DNA of 64,000 bases from Branchiostoma floridae (taxonomy: Eukaryota > Chordata > Leptocardii > Amphioxiformes > Branchiostomatidae), in contig NC_049992.1 in the NCBI RefSeq assembly GCF_000003815.2, positions 1-64,000 on the forward strand, in the 5' to 3' direction. The first letter of the stretch is position 1. Every line of letters starts with the position of its first letter. The notes beneath the pieces are model-generated. The model saw nothing but the letters and a program-made list of their open reading frames with translations. It had not been told where the DNA came from and searched no databases. This document shows positions 11,601-26,600 of the stretch, piece after piece. Both the position numbers and the translations under genes were made by a program.

Positions 11601-14600
11601 TTCTTTTTATGAATAATGCCTCAACATCTATGATATCCTCTGACAGACATGAGTGAAAAACAAATGAAATTGTTTTCCAGGTTGGAATCCACCCTGAAGC
11701 CTATTGAAGACATACACGAGATCACAAGATGGCGGCAGAGTGACCTAGAATGGACCAATCCTGTTCGATCATGCTCTATTTTGAACACCCACGATGGTCA
11801 AATTTGGCCGAAAAGTTTCCATTCGAACGCAGAGTATCGGGTTACCGGGGCTCCCGCGCGGTCCCCGCGGAGGGCTGACGGTGACTGAAACATCTTCTAA
11901 AATATCGTGATAGTTTGAAAAACAATCTCTCGCACGTGCCTCGTCGATATTAAATGAAAACTGGCAGTGTGTACACGTCAAATCTTACCGTGTACGTGTG
12001 CTACACAGTTTTGTCTCAATGTCTTCTGAAATGTGCATAGTTGGTTGATTTAGAATGGGTGTTCGGTGGGCCAAAAAAAGCAAATACCATATTTAGATTG
12101 GTCCTAAATTTGACTGAAAATCCAAATCTTTTATTTCATATAGGTTATGACATTAAGATCAAACTTTCTGTCTTAGGGATTTTTTTAACTTCTACTTAAA
12201 ACTATTTTTATAGCCAATATAAGGTCGAAAAATCGTCATTTTTTCACGTTTTCACGCTCAAAGACTCGTAATTCAAAATTGCCTCCATGTTCCAAAAATC
12301 CCTAAGACACAAAGCTGGAGATATTAGTTGTCGACAATATAAGTCCTGAAAGAGTTGATTTGCACGCGTTTTGCAAGCGATTTAAATACCATGTTTGGTC
12401 CTATGTCGAGTCGCACTGATAGTGACAAAGAGTAATTGATACCGCCGTAAACAAGTGTTGTAACATTCAAGGTCACCAATAATGACGCCAGCAGCTTTGT
12501 TACATGTCACATGTTCCAAACTAAGCGGCAGCAAAACTAAGCTTGCCAAATAACGGTTTATATTTGTGAAAATGTTTGTTTTTCTTCTGACACACGGCAC
12601 CCGGGAAAATGAGGGCGTTTGCTGCGTGTTTACTGTAACAACCTGCGGGTGACCTCGGATGACCCCAAATAGAACGCCCGTTCTGTTCGATCACGCCAGC
12701 GTTCTGTTCGATGGAAGTTGATTAGATGGCGGCAGAGTGACCTAGAATGGACCAATCCTGTTCGATCATGCTCTATTTTGAACACCTCGGTCAAAAACAG
12801 CGCCTGTCGGACAGAACTGTTCGCTTCCACTATTTAGCTGATAATAACGACTGACTTCAGTTTAGCTTTTTTTCACCCTGACCTCCTCACAGACCGGGTT
12901 GAAAAAAAATGTGCTGACTTCTTTGTTGAAGGTTACATCCACTGAGTACAGTCATCTGAGGAGGGGGCTGATATAGTTGTGGTAAGGGCTTTAATTTCAA
13001 TCAAAGTGGAAGCGGGAGGCCACGCATATCATTACCTTGTTTGTGAGCAGAAGTGTCTGGTTTCTGACATACAGTCAATGCACATGAAAACCAGGGTACA
13101 CCTATTTGTTACTGGGTTTCTACTGCGTTTGCTGCATGCATAACAGCGGCATGCTCATGATAAAAGCGAAATCAAGAAGAAAGCAGCTCAGGCACTCGTG
13201 GAGAGGGAGCTTGTACTATGCACCAACTAATGGGACACTTCTACAAAGTCTGCCAGTGCAGAGTCCCGTGTCTTATACATACCCTGCTCTACATGTGCAT
13301 CCTGCCCACCAACAATGTAAAGCTAATTGCAGTGGCTCTCCCTCCCACAGTACCTATACATGGTGGGTTTAGTCTTCAACAAAGAATAGCATAGCATTTT
13401 TCTTTGGCCATTTCTGTTCAATGATGATGATTTCTGTTCAACTGGGTATTCGAATTAGAATAGGGGTTGCATCTTGTTCTATTTGTTCAATATGACGTTC
13501 GATCGGGATTTGTCCATGATGACTCCCTTGCGAAACTGAATGACCTCGACGTTGAGGAAAGAAAGCAATACCTTTCAATAATACAACGTGTGTCATGCCA
13601 AAGGTAATTTTATATCTAACTAAAGTAAAGGGACGTTATTACATTTATTGGTGTCAATAATCCTACATGTTCTGGAAATGTTTTGTAACATCTAGTACTT
13701 TGGAAAGGTTTTAGTAGCTTACTAGTAGGAATGTTTTTTTTTATGAAGACAGATGCCATTTTGATATTAGTGTTGTTGAGATCTTTTAAAGCATGTATAT
13801 GTCATATATACATCCTTTGATTCCTGTGTTTGTAGATATTTCCAAAGCATAGTAAGCATGCCTGTATATTATAGTCTTACTGTATTTATAACTTCCAGTG
13901 CATACCGTATGCTTGGTAGTGTTGTTTATGTATTCAGGTGAGCTTTTAGAATACAGACATGAATGAACTGATGCATATGACTTTGGACAGGTGTTTGAGT
14001 AAGTGTACATGTAAATTTCCTCCTGGTAGGAAGCAGGAGATGGTGCTGTTTATGCAAGTCACACCTGTCTAGAATGATCAGACCACTGGCTTTAGTTGTT
14101 CACACTGAAGAACCACATGCTTGTAGAAAAAGATGAAATTGTTAGAAATCTTTGGGCAAAATGGATTCGGATACAGTCGAATCCGGGCCCATATTTTGCC
14201 ATATCCTTGAGGGATGCGATCAGATAAGGGCAGATGCGATTGGTTATGGATCTAAAATCTGACATTCGCCGGGTTCCGTACTTGTTTGGATATGGAAAAA
14301 ATATGAAATACGTATCTTTTGCAGCTGCGATAGAGGTCATATCCTTGCTGTAAAATACACTTAAATGTCTGTAATTTTCCGTATCCTAACCAACACGCAA
14401 ATCCCCACATTTGCCTGCGAATGCGCAGATACGAAAGGATTTTCCACCTTCTTAACCGAATCAGAAATCTGAATCACCCTGTATTTGCAATGTATTCGCA
14501 GATACGAAATTCAGAATTTTTGGATCCTAACCAAATTCAAAAGCAGTATCCCCCCACATTTGCAACGTGTATACAGATACAAAATGGGGATTTTCCTGGA

Positions 14601-17600
14601 TCTGAACCAAATGTTAACTGTGATTTGAATGCTGTCAGTGTAGAAACATGTATATGATACAATGTACCTAAGTGTGTTCATATATAGGATAATATCAGAC
14701 ATGACTTCTTTCCTTGTTGACTATGATTTTAATGCTGGCAGTGTTATACTAGATAATCATTTGTACTTAAGTACATGCTATTGTTAAAACACAACCTGTA
14801 CATATTGACTGTGGCTAGGTTAAAAATCAATGAATGGACGGGCCTCAGCCTACAGGAGAGACTAACCCTGGCTAGGGAAAGAAGAACCTGGAGGCAAATC
14901 TCGATCTTCATGTCTACCTTGTCCCCCCAACGACCTGGAGGTCAAGGGACTAGGTAGGTAGGGTAGGTAGGTAGGTTAAAAATGATATGCTGTCCCAAAT
15001 GCATTTTATTACTTGTAAGAGCTGTGTGCAAAGTGCTTGTATTGAGCCCTATTGTACATACATCTTTAATGAAAGATGTTAACAGCTGTTGACAATTCAA
15101 TAAATAAAATTTCCTGTTATCCAGTCACTGGCCTCAGAACTGCCTGTATTCGGTAGCAAAAAATTAACAATATTTTGATACCCCAACATACATACATACA
15201 TACATACATACATACATAATCATACTCTATCAAGTTGTATCATTAACAAAGTTCCATTTCCAGCATGATCTATTATTCGTCAGGTAAGGTCCCTATCACT
15301 CCAGTCTCTGATTCAATGAAGTTCTTTAGTGAAAGGACGGCCTCTTCTCATGTTTGCTTCTGGGACCAAAGTAGCAGTTTACCGGCTGGTTTGCAATGTC
15401 GAGTAACATGGCCAGCAAGGCTTTACCAACGTCACAACAGATCTTTGTTTCCTGTGTGTTCCTGCCAATGTTTGTTGTATTCTCCAAGCAGAGGTTGAGT
15501 CTGGGATTCTAGTACTGTAAATGCAGGTGGTTTAATGGTTTTTCGGGGTGGCCACTTCACCGCGAACTTAAAACCACCACGACCATTTTTCCATGGAAGT
15601 AAGAGACTATGGTGCGTGGTACAGCGAACTTAAAACCACCGCAAAAAGTCCTTTTTCCCGCTACCTCGAAATTAAATCCCCGAACTTAAATACATTTACA
15701 GTAGTGGCTAAATTTGGTCCTCTGGGTCAAAATTAGATATTGAAAACAATGTCCAATTTTCTTCAACATTATTTGGTGCGGAATGGTTCCCCGACATTAT
15801 ATATACAACTTATTTGTCGAAAAAGCTAAATTTGGTCTTCTGGGGCAAAATCTACATTTTTCGCAAAAAAAATATATCGCGAACCAATGTCCGATTTTAT
15901 TCAAACCAACATTATTGGGTGCGGAATGGATCCCTGACATTATGTATACAACTTATATGTCGAAAAAGCTAATTTGGTCTTCTCAGCCAAAATATGCATT
16001 TTTCGCCAAAAAATTAATATCGCGAAACGATGTCCAATTTTATTCAACCCACATTTGTTGGATGCGGAATGGATCCCTGACATAATGTATACAACTTATA
16101 TGTCGAAAAAGCTAAATTTGGTCTTCTCAGCCAAAATAAGCATTTTTCGCAAAAAAAATTAATATCGCAAAACGATGTCCGATTTTATTCAAACCAACAT
16201 TGTTGGGTGCGGAATGGATCCCTGACATAATGTATACAACTTATATGTCGAAAAAGCTAAATTTGGTCTTCTCAGCCAAAATATGCATTTTTCGCCAAAA
16301 AAATTAATATCGCGAAACGATGTCCGATTTTATTCAAACCAACATTGTTGGGTGCGGAATGGATCCCTGACATAATGTATACAACTTATATGTCGAAAAA
16401 GCTAAATTTGGTCTTCTCAGCCAAAATAAGCATTTTTCGCAAAAAAAATTAATATCGCGAAACGATGTACGATTTTATTCAAAATAACATTATTGGGTGC
16501 AGAATAGTTCCCCGACATCATATATACAACTTATTTGTCAAAAAAGCTAAATTTGGTCCTCTGGGACAAAATCTGCATTATTCGCAAGAAAATTAGATTT
16601 CATAAAACAATGTCCGATTTTCTTCAAACCAACCTTATTGGTTGCGGAATGGTTCCCTGACATAATGTACGCAACTTATTGTCAAAAAAGCTTAAGTTTG
16701 GAAGCAGCAGAACTGGCGCATGGCCTGTGACTCTTGTTGAACTTTTACTTTTGATCAAAACGCCTGAAGTAGCTGTAAATAGATAAATTTAAAAGTATGG
16801 ACGTTAACGTCTAAAGGAAGAGACAATCTTGAGGTCACTATAGTGCTTCATGTAGTACTATAGAAGTTGGCAACAAAGGCCAGGAAAGGCTAGCAGTACT
16901 AGTAACAATATTAGGAAGCTCAAATCCATGGATCCCTTCATATGAGAAAGACTGACTTGAGGGTTAAAGCGTGAGGGTTAATGTGTTTAAAGAATGAGGT
17001 GATGAGGGTCAATATGACTCTCTTTTTACAACCTATGCAATAAATGCAAACTGCACAAGGAACCCCTGTATGTCTGGAACTCCCCGTTGTGGAATGGCAA
17101 CTGCACAACTAGATTAAGAAATGTATAGAAAAGTGAAATATATGTATAGTATCACCGATGATACCTCACGTAGCGTCCTAACTGACCTAATAATTCATGT
17201 CGATCTAAGCTGACCTAGATGTTAAATGTCGTTTACCATGTCTGTTCCTTGCAAATCAAATATATCAAACAGCAGTTTACATGACGACTTTGTACAAGCT
17301 TAAGCATGAACATTTCATTTAAATTTGAAAGAAACCCTATTCTATTACGTTCGTTGCAAGTGAGATATGAAATCGTTCCAGCCAACCCGCGTTCCACTAA
17401 GCTCAACATTGTCCGACGTACAAAGAAACGTATGTTTAGACGTACAAAAATCATGTATGTTAAGAATTTATGAAGGTGAAAAAGACAATTTACCACATAC
17501 GCCTGTTAGGACATTTTTGTGCTATTCTCACTTTCTTTCTGAGTGTCTGTACTCAATACTTTAGACGGAGATGTGAACTTTTATCTAAAAGTTGCGCCCG

Positions 17601-20600
17601 AAATATATGATTTATTCTCCGAAGTTCAAATGTTAGTAACTCGATGAACAATTAAGATTATCGCATAGGGATTCATACAGGGACTAAGAAAGCTTTCAGA
17701 ATCTTGTAGAAAGAATTTGAGAAAAATCCATCGATTTCTGGGTGAGATATGAAAAACCAACATGTTCCACTCTCACGCAAGGCCGACCCGCGTGCCACCT
17801 GCTATCCAATTCTAGCGTGATTTAAACCGCATGCGACGGAAATCTCATTTTCTTCATAAATCATAAAGAGAGCGGAATTTTTCGATGCAATTTTCACAAC
17901 ATTAGGCCAATATCTCAATCTATCTGTTCCTCTTTTAGTTTTGCTGTACCATTAATCTGATTGAAGATATGAGTGTTACATATGTCTTCATTTTCGACCC
18001 CTACAAAAATGTTTACATCAAGTGGCGCTTATGGCAACTTTTCCCAACTTTTCTGAGTTTAAAAATCATTCATTCTACATAGATGATCTACAAAATGACT
18101 AAAACAGTCGTAATTTGATATTTCATTTTTTTACACAGTCATTTTAATGAGTTTTATTAGATATATTTACCAAAAAAACGATTTATCTATATCCAAGCGG
18201 TAATTCTTATTACTGCAGGGCGCCACTGCGGCGAAAATTAATCGGCTTCTTTTGCTGATTGTAAAACCTTTTTTTTCGTCAATGATAGTATACAAAAGTA
18301 GTCAAACCTCGTATTGTGGTATTTCATTCCTCCAGTAGTCTGCTCAGCGTGTTTGATTGAATGTACTTACAAACAACCGACAGTTATTAAAACCTAGCGA
18401 CTTTCCTCAGAACAGCAGGCATCAATGTGGAAAGCATTGAGGTCCATGGTAGTGTTTCAAGCCTTCTTGTTCAAATTAGCTTTCAGTTGAGTTGTGTGGT
18501 TTTCTGGATGCTTGCGGTCAATGTTAAAGGATATCAATAGCGTGTTTACTCTCAGTATATGTCATATGAATTTGAAATGAATCATTTTTGTTCTATAGGT
18601 GCAGAGCTTTCAAGTCAATTGTGCAATGGTAGGACTTGACAGTATCACTTAAAAAATTCAAAACTTCATGCTTTGGCTTTGTTTTCAATGAATATTCTTA
18701 CTATTGTAACTAACAATAGATTTTCTGGAAAGCTAAAAGAAACCATATAATTCTACTGTATCAACCTCTGGATGATTGCTGCTTATCTGTCCTATAAAAC
18801 TGTAAAGAAGCAGATTTTATAATCAAACAGACTACAGTTTCTTTTCATAGTGACTTGACTGATGCAGAATATTTAAAATAAACAAAATAACCCGCATATA
18901 AAGAAAGAACTGTATACTGTACTTGAAATAGACACATCTTTAACACCATTTTTTACAACAGGATATGATCCTTTGTGTTATTCCTCATATGTATAACAGT
19001 ACATGTGAAAATAACTCAAACTCGTGGATCATATCTATGNNNNNNNNNNNNNNNNNNNNNNNNNNNNNNNNNNNNNNNNNNNNNNNNNNNNNNNNNNNNN
19101 NNNNNNNNNNNNNNNNNNNNNNNNNNNNNNNNNNNNNNNNNNNNNNNNNNNNNNNNNNNNNNNNNNNNNNNNNNNNNNNNNNNNNNNNNNNNNNNNNNNN
19201 NNNNNNNNNNNNNNNNNNNNNNNNAGTGTTACTGACAGCATAAAATTTTGTGCATAAAGTAGTTCACATTGTACAAGTATGTACAAGATGCAAAATGGCT
19301 GCTTGCTAGCTTACCTTTAATGATACTACTACATGTATTATATAAGACAAATGTCTAATTTCTAAATTGAACTTACAAATTTCTACTACAATTTCAATAC
19401 AAATATAGCTGTGATTTCACATGCATCTGTATTAGAGTCACTGTAAATGTAACAAACTACAGGCATTGCAGAAAGGGTTTCTAAGTAAATTTCCACTAGC
19501 TATTTAATATTTTCATAGGCTCATAAATTAATTATCATTGCATTAGGACTTGGGCTGGTTCATAAATAACTCTTCCATGCAGGAACAGGTGCTCTAGTGC
19601 TTAGTCATACCAAGGAGGTTAAAAACTATTGTCCACTGTCACAACCATACAAGAACAATTGATCTAAGAACTAGGTTATAACAACAATACAGAAACATAC
19701 CAGTTGTGATGAATATGTATGTATGTGTGTGTGAACATGAGGGATAAAGACACAGTTTTGTTATTTGAATGCTTAGTGTTATCATAAGTTTCTAAGCAAA
19801 AAAATGCATCTTTGTCTTGTCACCTGTTGACCAACATGGAGTATCAATTTCCCTTTGTAGATTTTCATACGTGTATGAGGTTTGACACGTCTGTGACTCA
19901 TCACTCTTCAGAAACTGAATCCAAGCAAGGTTAATATCTATCTCATGTATCGATATAACCTCCTTGATCCTAGATGTCAACGCTCTCCACACAATCACAG
20001 TACACCGCAATCATTTAAAAACACAGACATACACACGCACGCATAAACATACATACATACACACACACACAATACCACTCCCCACACAATCACACAGTGC
20101 ACTCACCACAGTTATTGAAACACACACACAAACACACACAAACACGCACACAACTTAACAATCATTATGGATTTGCGGGTACTATGATTATTTTACACAT
20201 TTGTTTAAAAAAGTTAATATACCCGTTCTCACCCCATATGTGCTGTGAGAATAAAAGTGCCAAATATTTAATTTCATGAATAGCATCATCATTGCACATC
20301 ATCTCATCTGAATGCCCTATAGCAGAATTTGATACTAAAAACGTGCAAATATGTTTGATAAGTTATCGATCACATGTTAAATACCTTTTTTTATATACAT
20401 TGCATGTAAAACTCAGGTTAATCAGCCTTATTTTGTTCACCTGTGTGAAGCAAGTGGTGGAGCAAACAGTGACCTCTTTAGTTTGTATGTAAAGAATATT
20501 TAGGTTCTGTTGGAAAGAGTTTTAACAAGTTGTACATGTAATTTGTATTTCATAGGTATGCAGTTTTTGCTATGCACCAATCAATCACCTGTCATAAGAA

Positions 20601-23600
20601 AGATGTCTTTTGGTTTTATCATGCATATGCATAAGTCACAATCATGTTTGTTGCCACCCCCTATGTTACTAGAATTTGGCTATATTAACAACAATCCATG
20701 ATATCTGCATGAAAAATACTTCTTCAGATCTATCTATTTCATTGAAAAGTATTTTTAAAACTATATACTGATACTGTGAGGGCAATAATGGGGGTCAGAA
20801 ATCTTCCCTCCCAACATCTGCTTGAACAATATTGATATATGGTATGGAGGTAGAATGAGAATGTGACCTTGGGGATTCATATTCATTTTTTATCTGGTCT
20901 TCGAGATTTTTTTCTGGTCTTTACCAACTAAAAGTGTTTATTTTATGGTCCTATGTCATAGCATCAAATTCAAATGAGCTGCAAATGTACGGGCAAGGAG
21001 CGAGAAGATACATTTATGGTACATTTTATTTGGGGGATGAATGAATTGAATTGTAAAACAATTGTTTGAATAATTTTCATCCAAAAATGTATATTTTGCA
21101 CTCGTACAAGTAGCTCTTGTTCAAAGCCCGATGATCTCAAATTTGGTATTGGGACAGCCGTTAAATGTACACAAGAACAGAGCTTCTTGAATAGTCCAAT
21201 TGCATCACAATAACATTGTGCTCATTCCTAACTTTTGTGTTGAGTAATAGTCTGCATTAGCATGGATGGTTTGGAAAAATCCATTTTAGGGTGAGGCATT
21301 TTGGAAGTATCTAATTCTGCAAGGGAGAATCTTCAGAGTAAGTTCATGTTCCAATGGAGTAGAAAAGCACGTGAGAGAAATTTAAGTGTAAATTGTGCTG
21401 CGTGGTGTAGGAATGTGGAATAGAGACTGTATGGTTTGGACTCAGAGGTTTTTATACAGATTCTGTGATGTCGGATCTATTCGTATCGAGCAACTGCTTA
21501 ACCTGTCTCGGTGCTTCACCATACTATTGTTGCTGAGTAATTTTAACATACATGTAATTGCCCAAGACAGTAATGAGAGAAAAGAAAATCTGAATAAACA
21601 GCTGTCACAGTAATCCCCCTAGAGTCCATGCATACCCCAAAAGAAGTCTATTGCAAAAAGGAACTTATACCTATAGGTGAAACATTATAATCTGTTGGGG
21701 GGGGGGGGGGCATGTGAGAGAAATCCATGTGTAAACTGTGCTACATGGTGTAGGAATTGAGTTATCTGTATGTAGCAAAATTTATTGACTTTAATTTCTC
21801 TGTTATTTAGCCAGGGTGTCCCCAAATTCTCAGTGGAAAACACTACTTTACAGTCCAGGGCCCTGGAATGAATTGGATGGTATGACTACACACAATTCAG
21901 AGTAGCTTCATAAGTCAGCTTTCAAAATCATACAGCAATAGCTCATGGTCTGACTCGATTTGACTCAGATACACAGAAGAACACAGTGTCTAAGCATGAC
22001 CCAATTGTAAGTTTGGCGACAAAGTATTGCGTCATGGACATTCTCCTGTGCAGGGCAACCAGTAGGAAACCATGAGTGCTGACAAATATGTCACTCCCTT
22101 TTGGGGTCCATAACCATGATGTAGATCTCCATTGGTGAAATCAGATGATTGTTCTGCTACCTTAATGCGAATCGATTATTTTGCAGAGTGGGAACACAGT
22201 ACAAAAAGTATTCATCAGCATAAAGTGTATCATAAGATACAAAAACACCCAGAGATAAGACCATTTTTTTTCAAACGAGTTTGCTCAGTGTAAGGCCATC
22301 GACCACTGAACTATGCTCACTGTAGGCTGTGTAGCAGCATCTCTTCTCCCTAAGTTAGAAACATTGTGGAGCTAGTTTGACTCACTGACTCAATAGGCGA
22401 AGCAGAGGTTACGAGTTGCTTGTGAAATTCCCTTCCCCATTCTAACCAGAATGGTTTGATCCACTCCCACCTGGAGTTATGTGTTTTGACTAATTTGCTT
22501 CAGATGTTGAGATAATACATGTGTATAATCGTTCTTGGTTTAGGGTGGGTACAGAAAATTAAGGTACAGGTATGGTTCAGGTCTAGAGGATCAGGTACAG
22601 GTCCCCACCTATCTGTGAAAACTAATGAATGGGCGACTCAAAACAGTGGTCCATTTTTGCAACGAAAGATTCTATTTGGACGTTCATATGCATTTAAAAA
22701 AAAATTCTGTATGTCAACAACACTAACTGCCTCTGTTTTAGACCAAGTTTGACTGTAGAAGCTCGGTAAAAATGACTATCAACTCTCTACTTCACTGTCG
22801 TTCTTTTCTTGGATCTGTAAGCCCCAAAACATGTGAACGTCTGCCGATATAATCTGTTCATTTTGAATCGGTCCAACATTCAGTCCACTGATTTTTCAGG
22901 TCTGTTTTTTCTGAATCGGTCCAACATCCGGTCCACTGATTTTTTCAGGTCTGTTTTTTCTGGACCGGTCTAACAAGCAAAAAACGTTTTTTGTACCCAC
23001 CCCTATTCTTGGTGAGTGAAAAGTAAGGTACCAAATTTTTCTTATGGTGTTGTCCTGTTAGATCATAATGTTATTATGGTTTCTTGCAAATTCTTGCCCG
23101 ACAGCTAATTGCAATTATTATTATTTGATTTACAATAATAGGTGAAGAACAATATAGCCATTGTGTCACCTCTAGTCTGAAAACATTAACTCTAAATTCT
23201 TTCTGGAGAACACATCGATGTTTCAAAGGTCTGAATTCGATCCCAGGGTCGGCTGGAAAGGTTCAAGTAAAAAGGGAATCCTGTGTTTGAGGAGGTGCCT
23301 AGAGCACGTTAACAGCATTATTACTCAGATTGGGTAATTATCTACTGGCTGCAAATTAATACACCAAGGTGAATGAATGAGACAGTGAAAGACAAAGGAT
23401 CCCACGTTTTCTGTATTAACTGTACATGGATACCTTGGCAGAGAGTAGTTTTTCACATGAGACCCAATTGCTATATATGGGTCACAGGGGCGTGTAGTGT
23501 TGCCCATTTGGTATTTTTGGTACGAAGATGTCTAGGTGGTATAACACCAACGTTCAAAGCCGCCCCCCACCCCACACTTCGCCCCCCTCCCCCCAAAAAA

Positions 23601-26600
23601 GTGCGATTTAATACAGTACCATTAGCAGTTCAGTTCTGTGCGCAGCTGTACAAGAAACGTCCAGATTCTATCAACAACGTCCGCTACTAAAAAATGTATG
23701 GCGAATTATGTCACGGTCGCTGGGAAATGATGTAAGGTTACACAGCGGTAAAGGTTTACGTTTACCGATCGAACCGACCCTGGACCCGACCTCAAAGCTG
23801 CGATCATCTGCCGACGGCCGACTAGGGTTTGAAGAAAAGGCATATCTGCACTGTTTGCTAAACCTTAGCCTTTGACAGACATGTAGAAACAATACACCCA
23901 ACTCACTTTCTCGTTATATTCTTGTCCAAAATAACGTAAAACTACACTTTTCCTTGCATATTCCTAGGGTGTACGGCAATTTTGGGCCACTGGTCGTCTA
24001 GGTCAACACCAAGCGAGGTGACCCATGAACCCAAGAATGACCCAATATACTTGGTTACCCATCGAAAAACACAACACATGGAGTCTGACACACTCATCTC
24101 TCTGAGCCACTTGTAAGTGGTTACCGGTCTTTCTCAGGAGACAGGAGACGTCTCATAGCTCACTTCTAACTGCATCACGGTGACCACCGTTAACCTCTTG
24201 TAAGTGAAAACGGTACTTGTATGGGGTGGATGCATAGGGTCTTGCATGATGAAGGATGAAGGTTGTTCCTGTTTCCATTCTGTTGGGTTTAAGTTTATTC
24301 AACGAGCCTGGTGGTCATTTCCTCCCGTTGTTACGTCACTTTCTGGAATGCATCTGTCTCTGTTTGGTCGTCAATAGGGGAAGACGAACTGGAAAACCGA
24401 CGAGAACTTCGGCTCGCAGCGCCTGACGGGAACTAACCCGACTTCCATCCGTGTTTGCAGGGAGCTTCCCGAAGGGTAAGCTGGACTGAAACAAGAATTT
24501 ACAAAAGTACTATAACCCAATTTCAGTCTTAGAATTGCTGCCTCACCAGCCAGAAGTCACTAGTCTGGGTATCATCCAATTTGTACGAGGCTCCTCGCAC
24601 TCGTTGCCCTAGAAAATTGAAGGCAGAGAGTGCAGGGAGCCCCTGGTAGAAATCGGGCTCTGGTGGATAATCATGAAAAAGACACTAGGGGGAGGGGGTG
24701 TCTAGCTCAAACTCCTAGAAACAACTATCAAACCTTGTTGCTTGTACAGAGCCTGTTCTTGACCCCAGTTTGTCATATTCGTCCGCCCTGGGAATGCATA
24801 ACCTGCGAACTCAAATCTGTTCTCATGCTTATTTATGTGCGTGCTGCACTTAGCGCCAATTTTGACTTGGAAACCGCATAAACCCGACCTGTTCCTTCTA
24901 GTTGCAATGTACCTGTAACAATTGTTGTGCACTAAACTTGCCGTGACTTTCCAGGTTCGGAGTGACGGCGGCCATGATTGAGCCCTTCCTGTACGGCCTG
25001 AAGCTGGCAGACGCCCTGCAGAAGAACCGCCTGTACTACGTGGATCACACCATCATGGGGGTCACCTCCATGGCTAACAAAACGGCCCCCAGGCACGTGA
25101 GTACTCCGTTGTTTTCACGTTTTGCTCGCACACCAAATGGAAACTCTGCAAGCAGAGTTTCGGTTCCGTTTGTTGTTTGGACGTGTGGCGGACATAAAGA
25201 ATATGGGGCAGAATAGAATATATGTGTCTTGTATCAAATATGACATTCCCAAACTTTGCCACATTCACGGACGAACAGAAAGCCACATATCTCTTAAAAA
25301 CAAAGGACCCACAAAAAGTGGGGCTCTTCGTCTTCCGCTGCTTCCAAAAAAGAAGTCAAACCCAACCTATCTAGATCTATCCACCGCTAGTATTCGAGAA
25401 GTCTCTTTTTACAATAATGTTTTTACTGTTCATTGTCACATATATGCTCCCTATGTTTCCACAATGTACCTGCAATTAGCCTTTGAGCATGAACTTGCAA
25501 ATAAACTTTGTATTTAAGATGTGCGCCCCGTTCGGCCTGTTCTTCGTTAACGACAAGAAGGACCTGGTGCCTGTGGCCATCCAGCTGTACCCGAACACAG
25601 GGGAGGAGCAACATCCGGTGAGTGCCCATGCTATAAGCACGTTCGCGGTTCCTAGTACGCATGTCCAGTGACGGGAATTGTGGGTAATATGTCAAAAGAG
25701 AAGGCCCCATACATGTAAACAGTTCTCGTCTCAACCATTGTCTCGATTTGTATAACAGTGTTCAGACGTGCACTAAACAAAGTTTTTTAAAAAAAGAATA
25801 AAAAAGATCTGCAAAATTTTTAAAAATTAAAAAAAAAATCGGTTTTCAGGTGTTTCTGCCGAGTGACCCGCCCAACACGTGGCTGCTGGCCAAGAAGTGG
25901 TTCAACTGCGCAGACGCGAACTATCACGAGGCTATCCCCCACCTCGGTACGATTTATTTATCTATCTATTTATTATCAATCCCTTCCCTTCACTGAGTAG
26001 CTGATTTTCAAAGGAGCCCTTACAAATTCAGAACGTATCAGGATAAGAGGAAATTGATATTTATATAGAACTTCATTGGACAACAATTATACACGGTGCA
26101 ATGTATGGCAGCAACTCAAAAAGTACAAAATAGAAAAATATATACTTAAAGTTCATCTGTGACGGTAGTCAACATCGTGTTGCGATTTAAAATCCGTACC
26201 GAGACGGGGGCCGATACCGACTCCCAAGCACCTTTGACCCTTTGCTGACGTCACAATTTATGAACACTTCCACCCTGAGTTTGATAACTTTTGATAAGTA
26301 GGTATGGCTGTAGTGTTCCATGTTTATTTGTTCTAAGCTGGTATGAGTTTCACGAAATGTCATGATCGCCTCTTTGGCTCTCCTGTTCCAGGTTTCACAC
26401 ATCTGCTTGTGGAGGCCTGCAACCTCGCGGCCAAACAGAACCTGTCCATCTCCCACCCCATCCACCGCCTCCTGGAGCCGCATTTCATCTACATGTTCGC
26501 CATCAACAAGTGAGTCTGGACTAAGTATACCAAAACGGCCTCTGTTATGTAGCGAAACGACTTTTGCCTTGTAGCAAACGACTTTGCCATGTAACTAACG

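Larger units (their letters stand above)
10628..24228. mobile_element. 13.6-kb DNA transposon-like element with 137-bp terminal inverted repeats
   Basis: The left terminus (10628-10764) and right terminus (24092-24228) are reverse complements over 137 bp with two mismatches by eye, starting CACCCCATACAAGTACCG. The direct repeat GATGCAT flanks both ends (10621-10627 and 24229-24235), as expected for a 7-bp target-site duplication. The element fills LOX-1 intron 5; the LOX-2 equivalent is only 1.26 kb. No convincing transposase ORF was found, so it is probably non-autonomous or decayed. It contains MITEs, a satellite array and a 185-N gap. The superfamily cannot be assigned from the ends alone. 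Confidence 0.85.

Noticed and set aside
10628-24228. Polinton/Maverick-type giant transposon
   Set aside because: Size and long inverted ends fit loosely, but the ends do not begin with AG, the duplication is 7 bp rather than 6, and no polymerase, integrase or capsid ORFs are visible.
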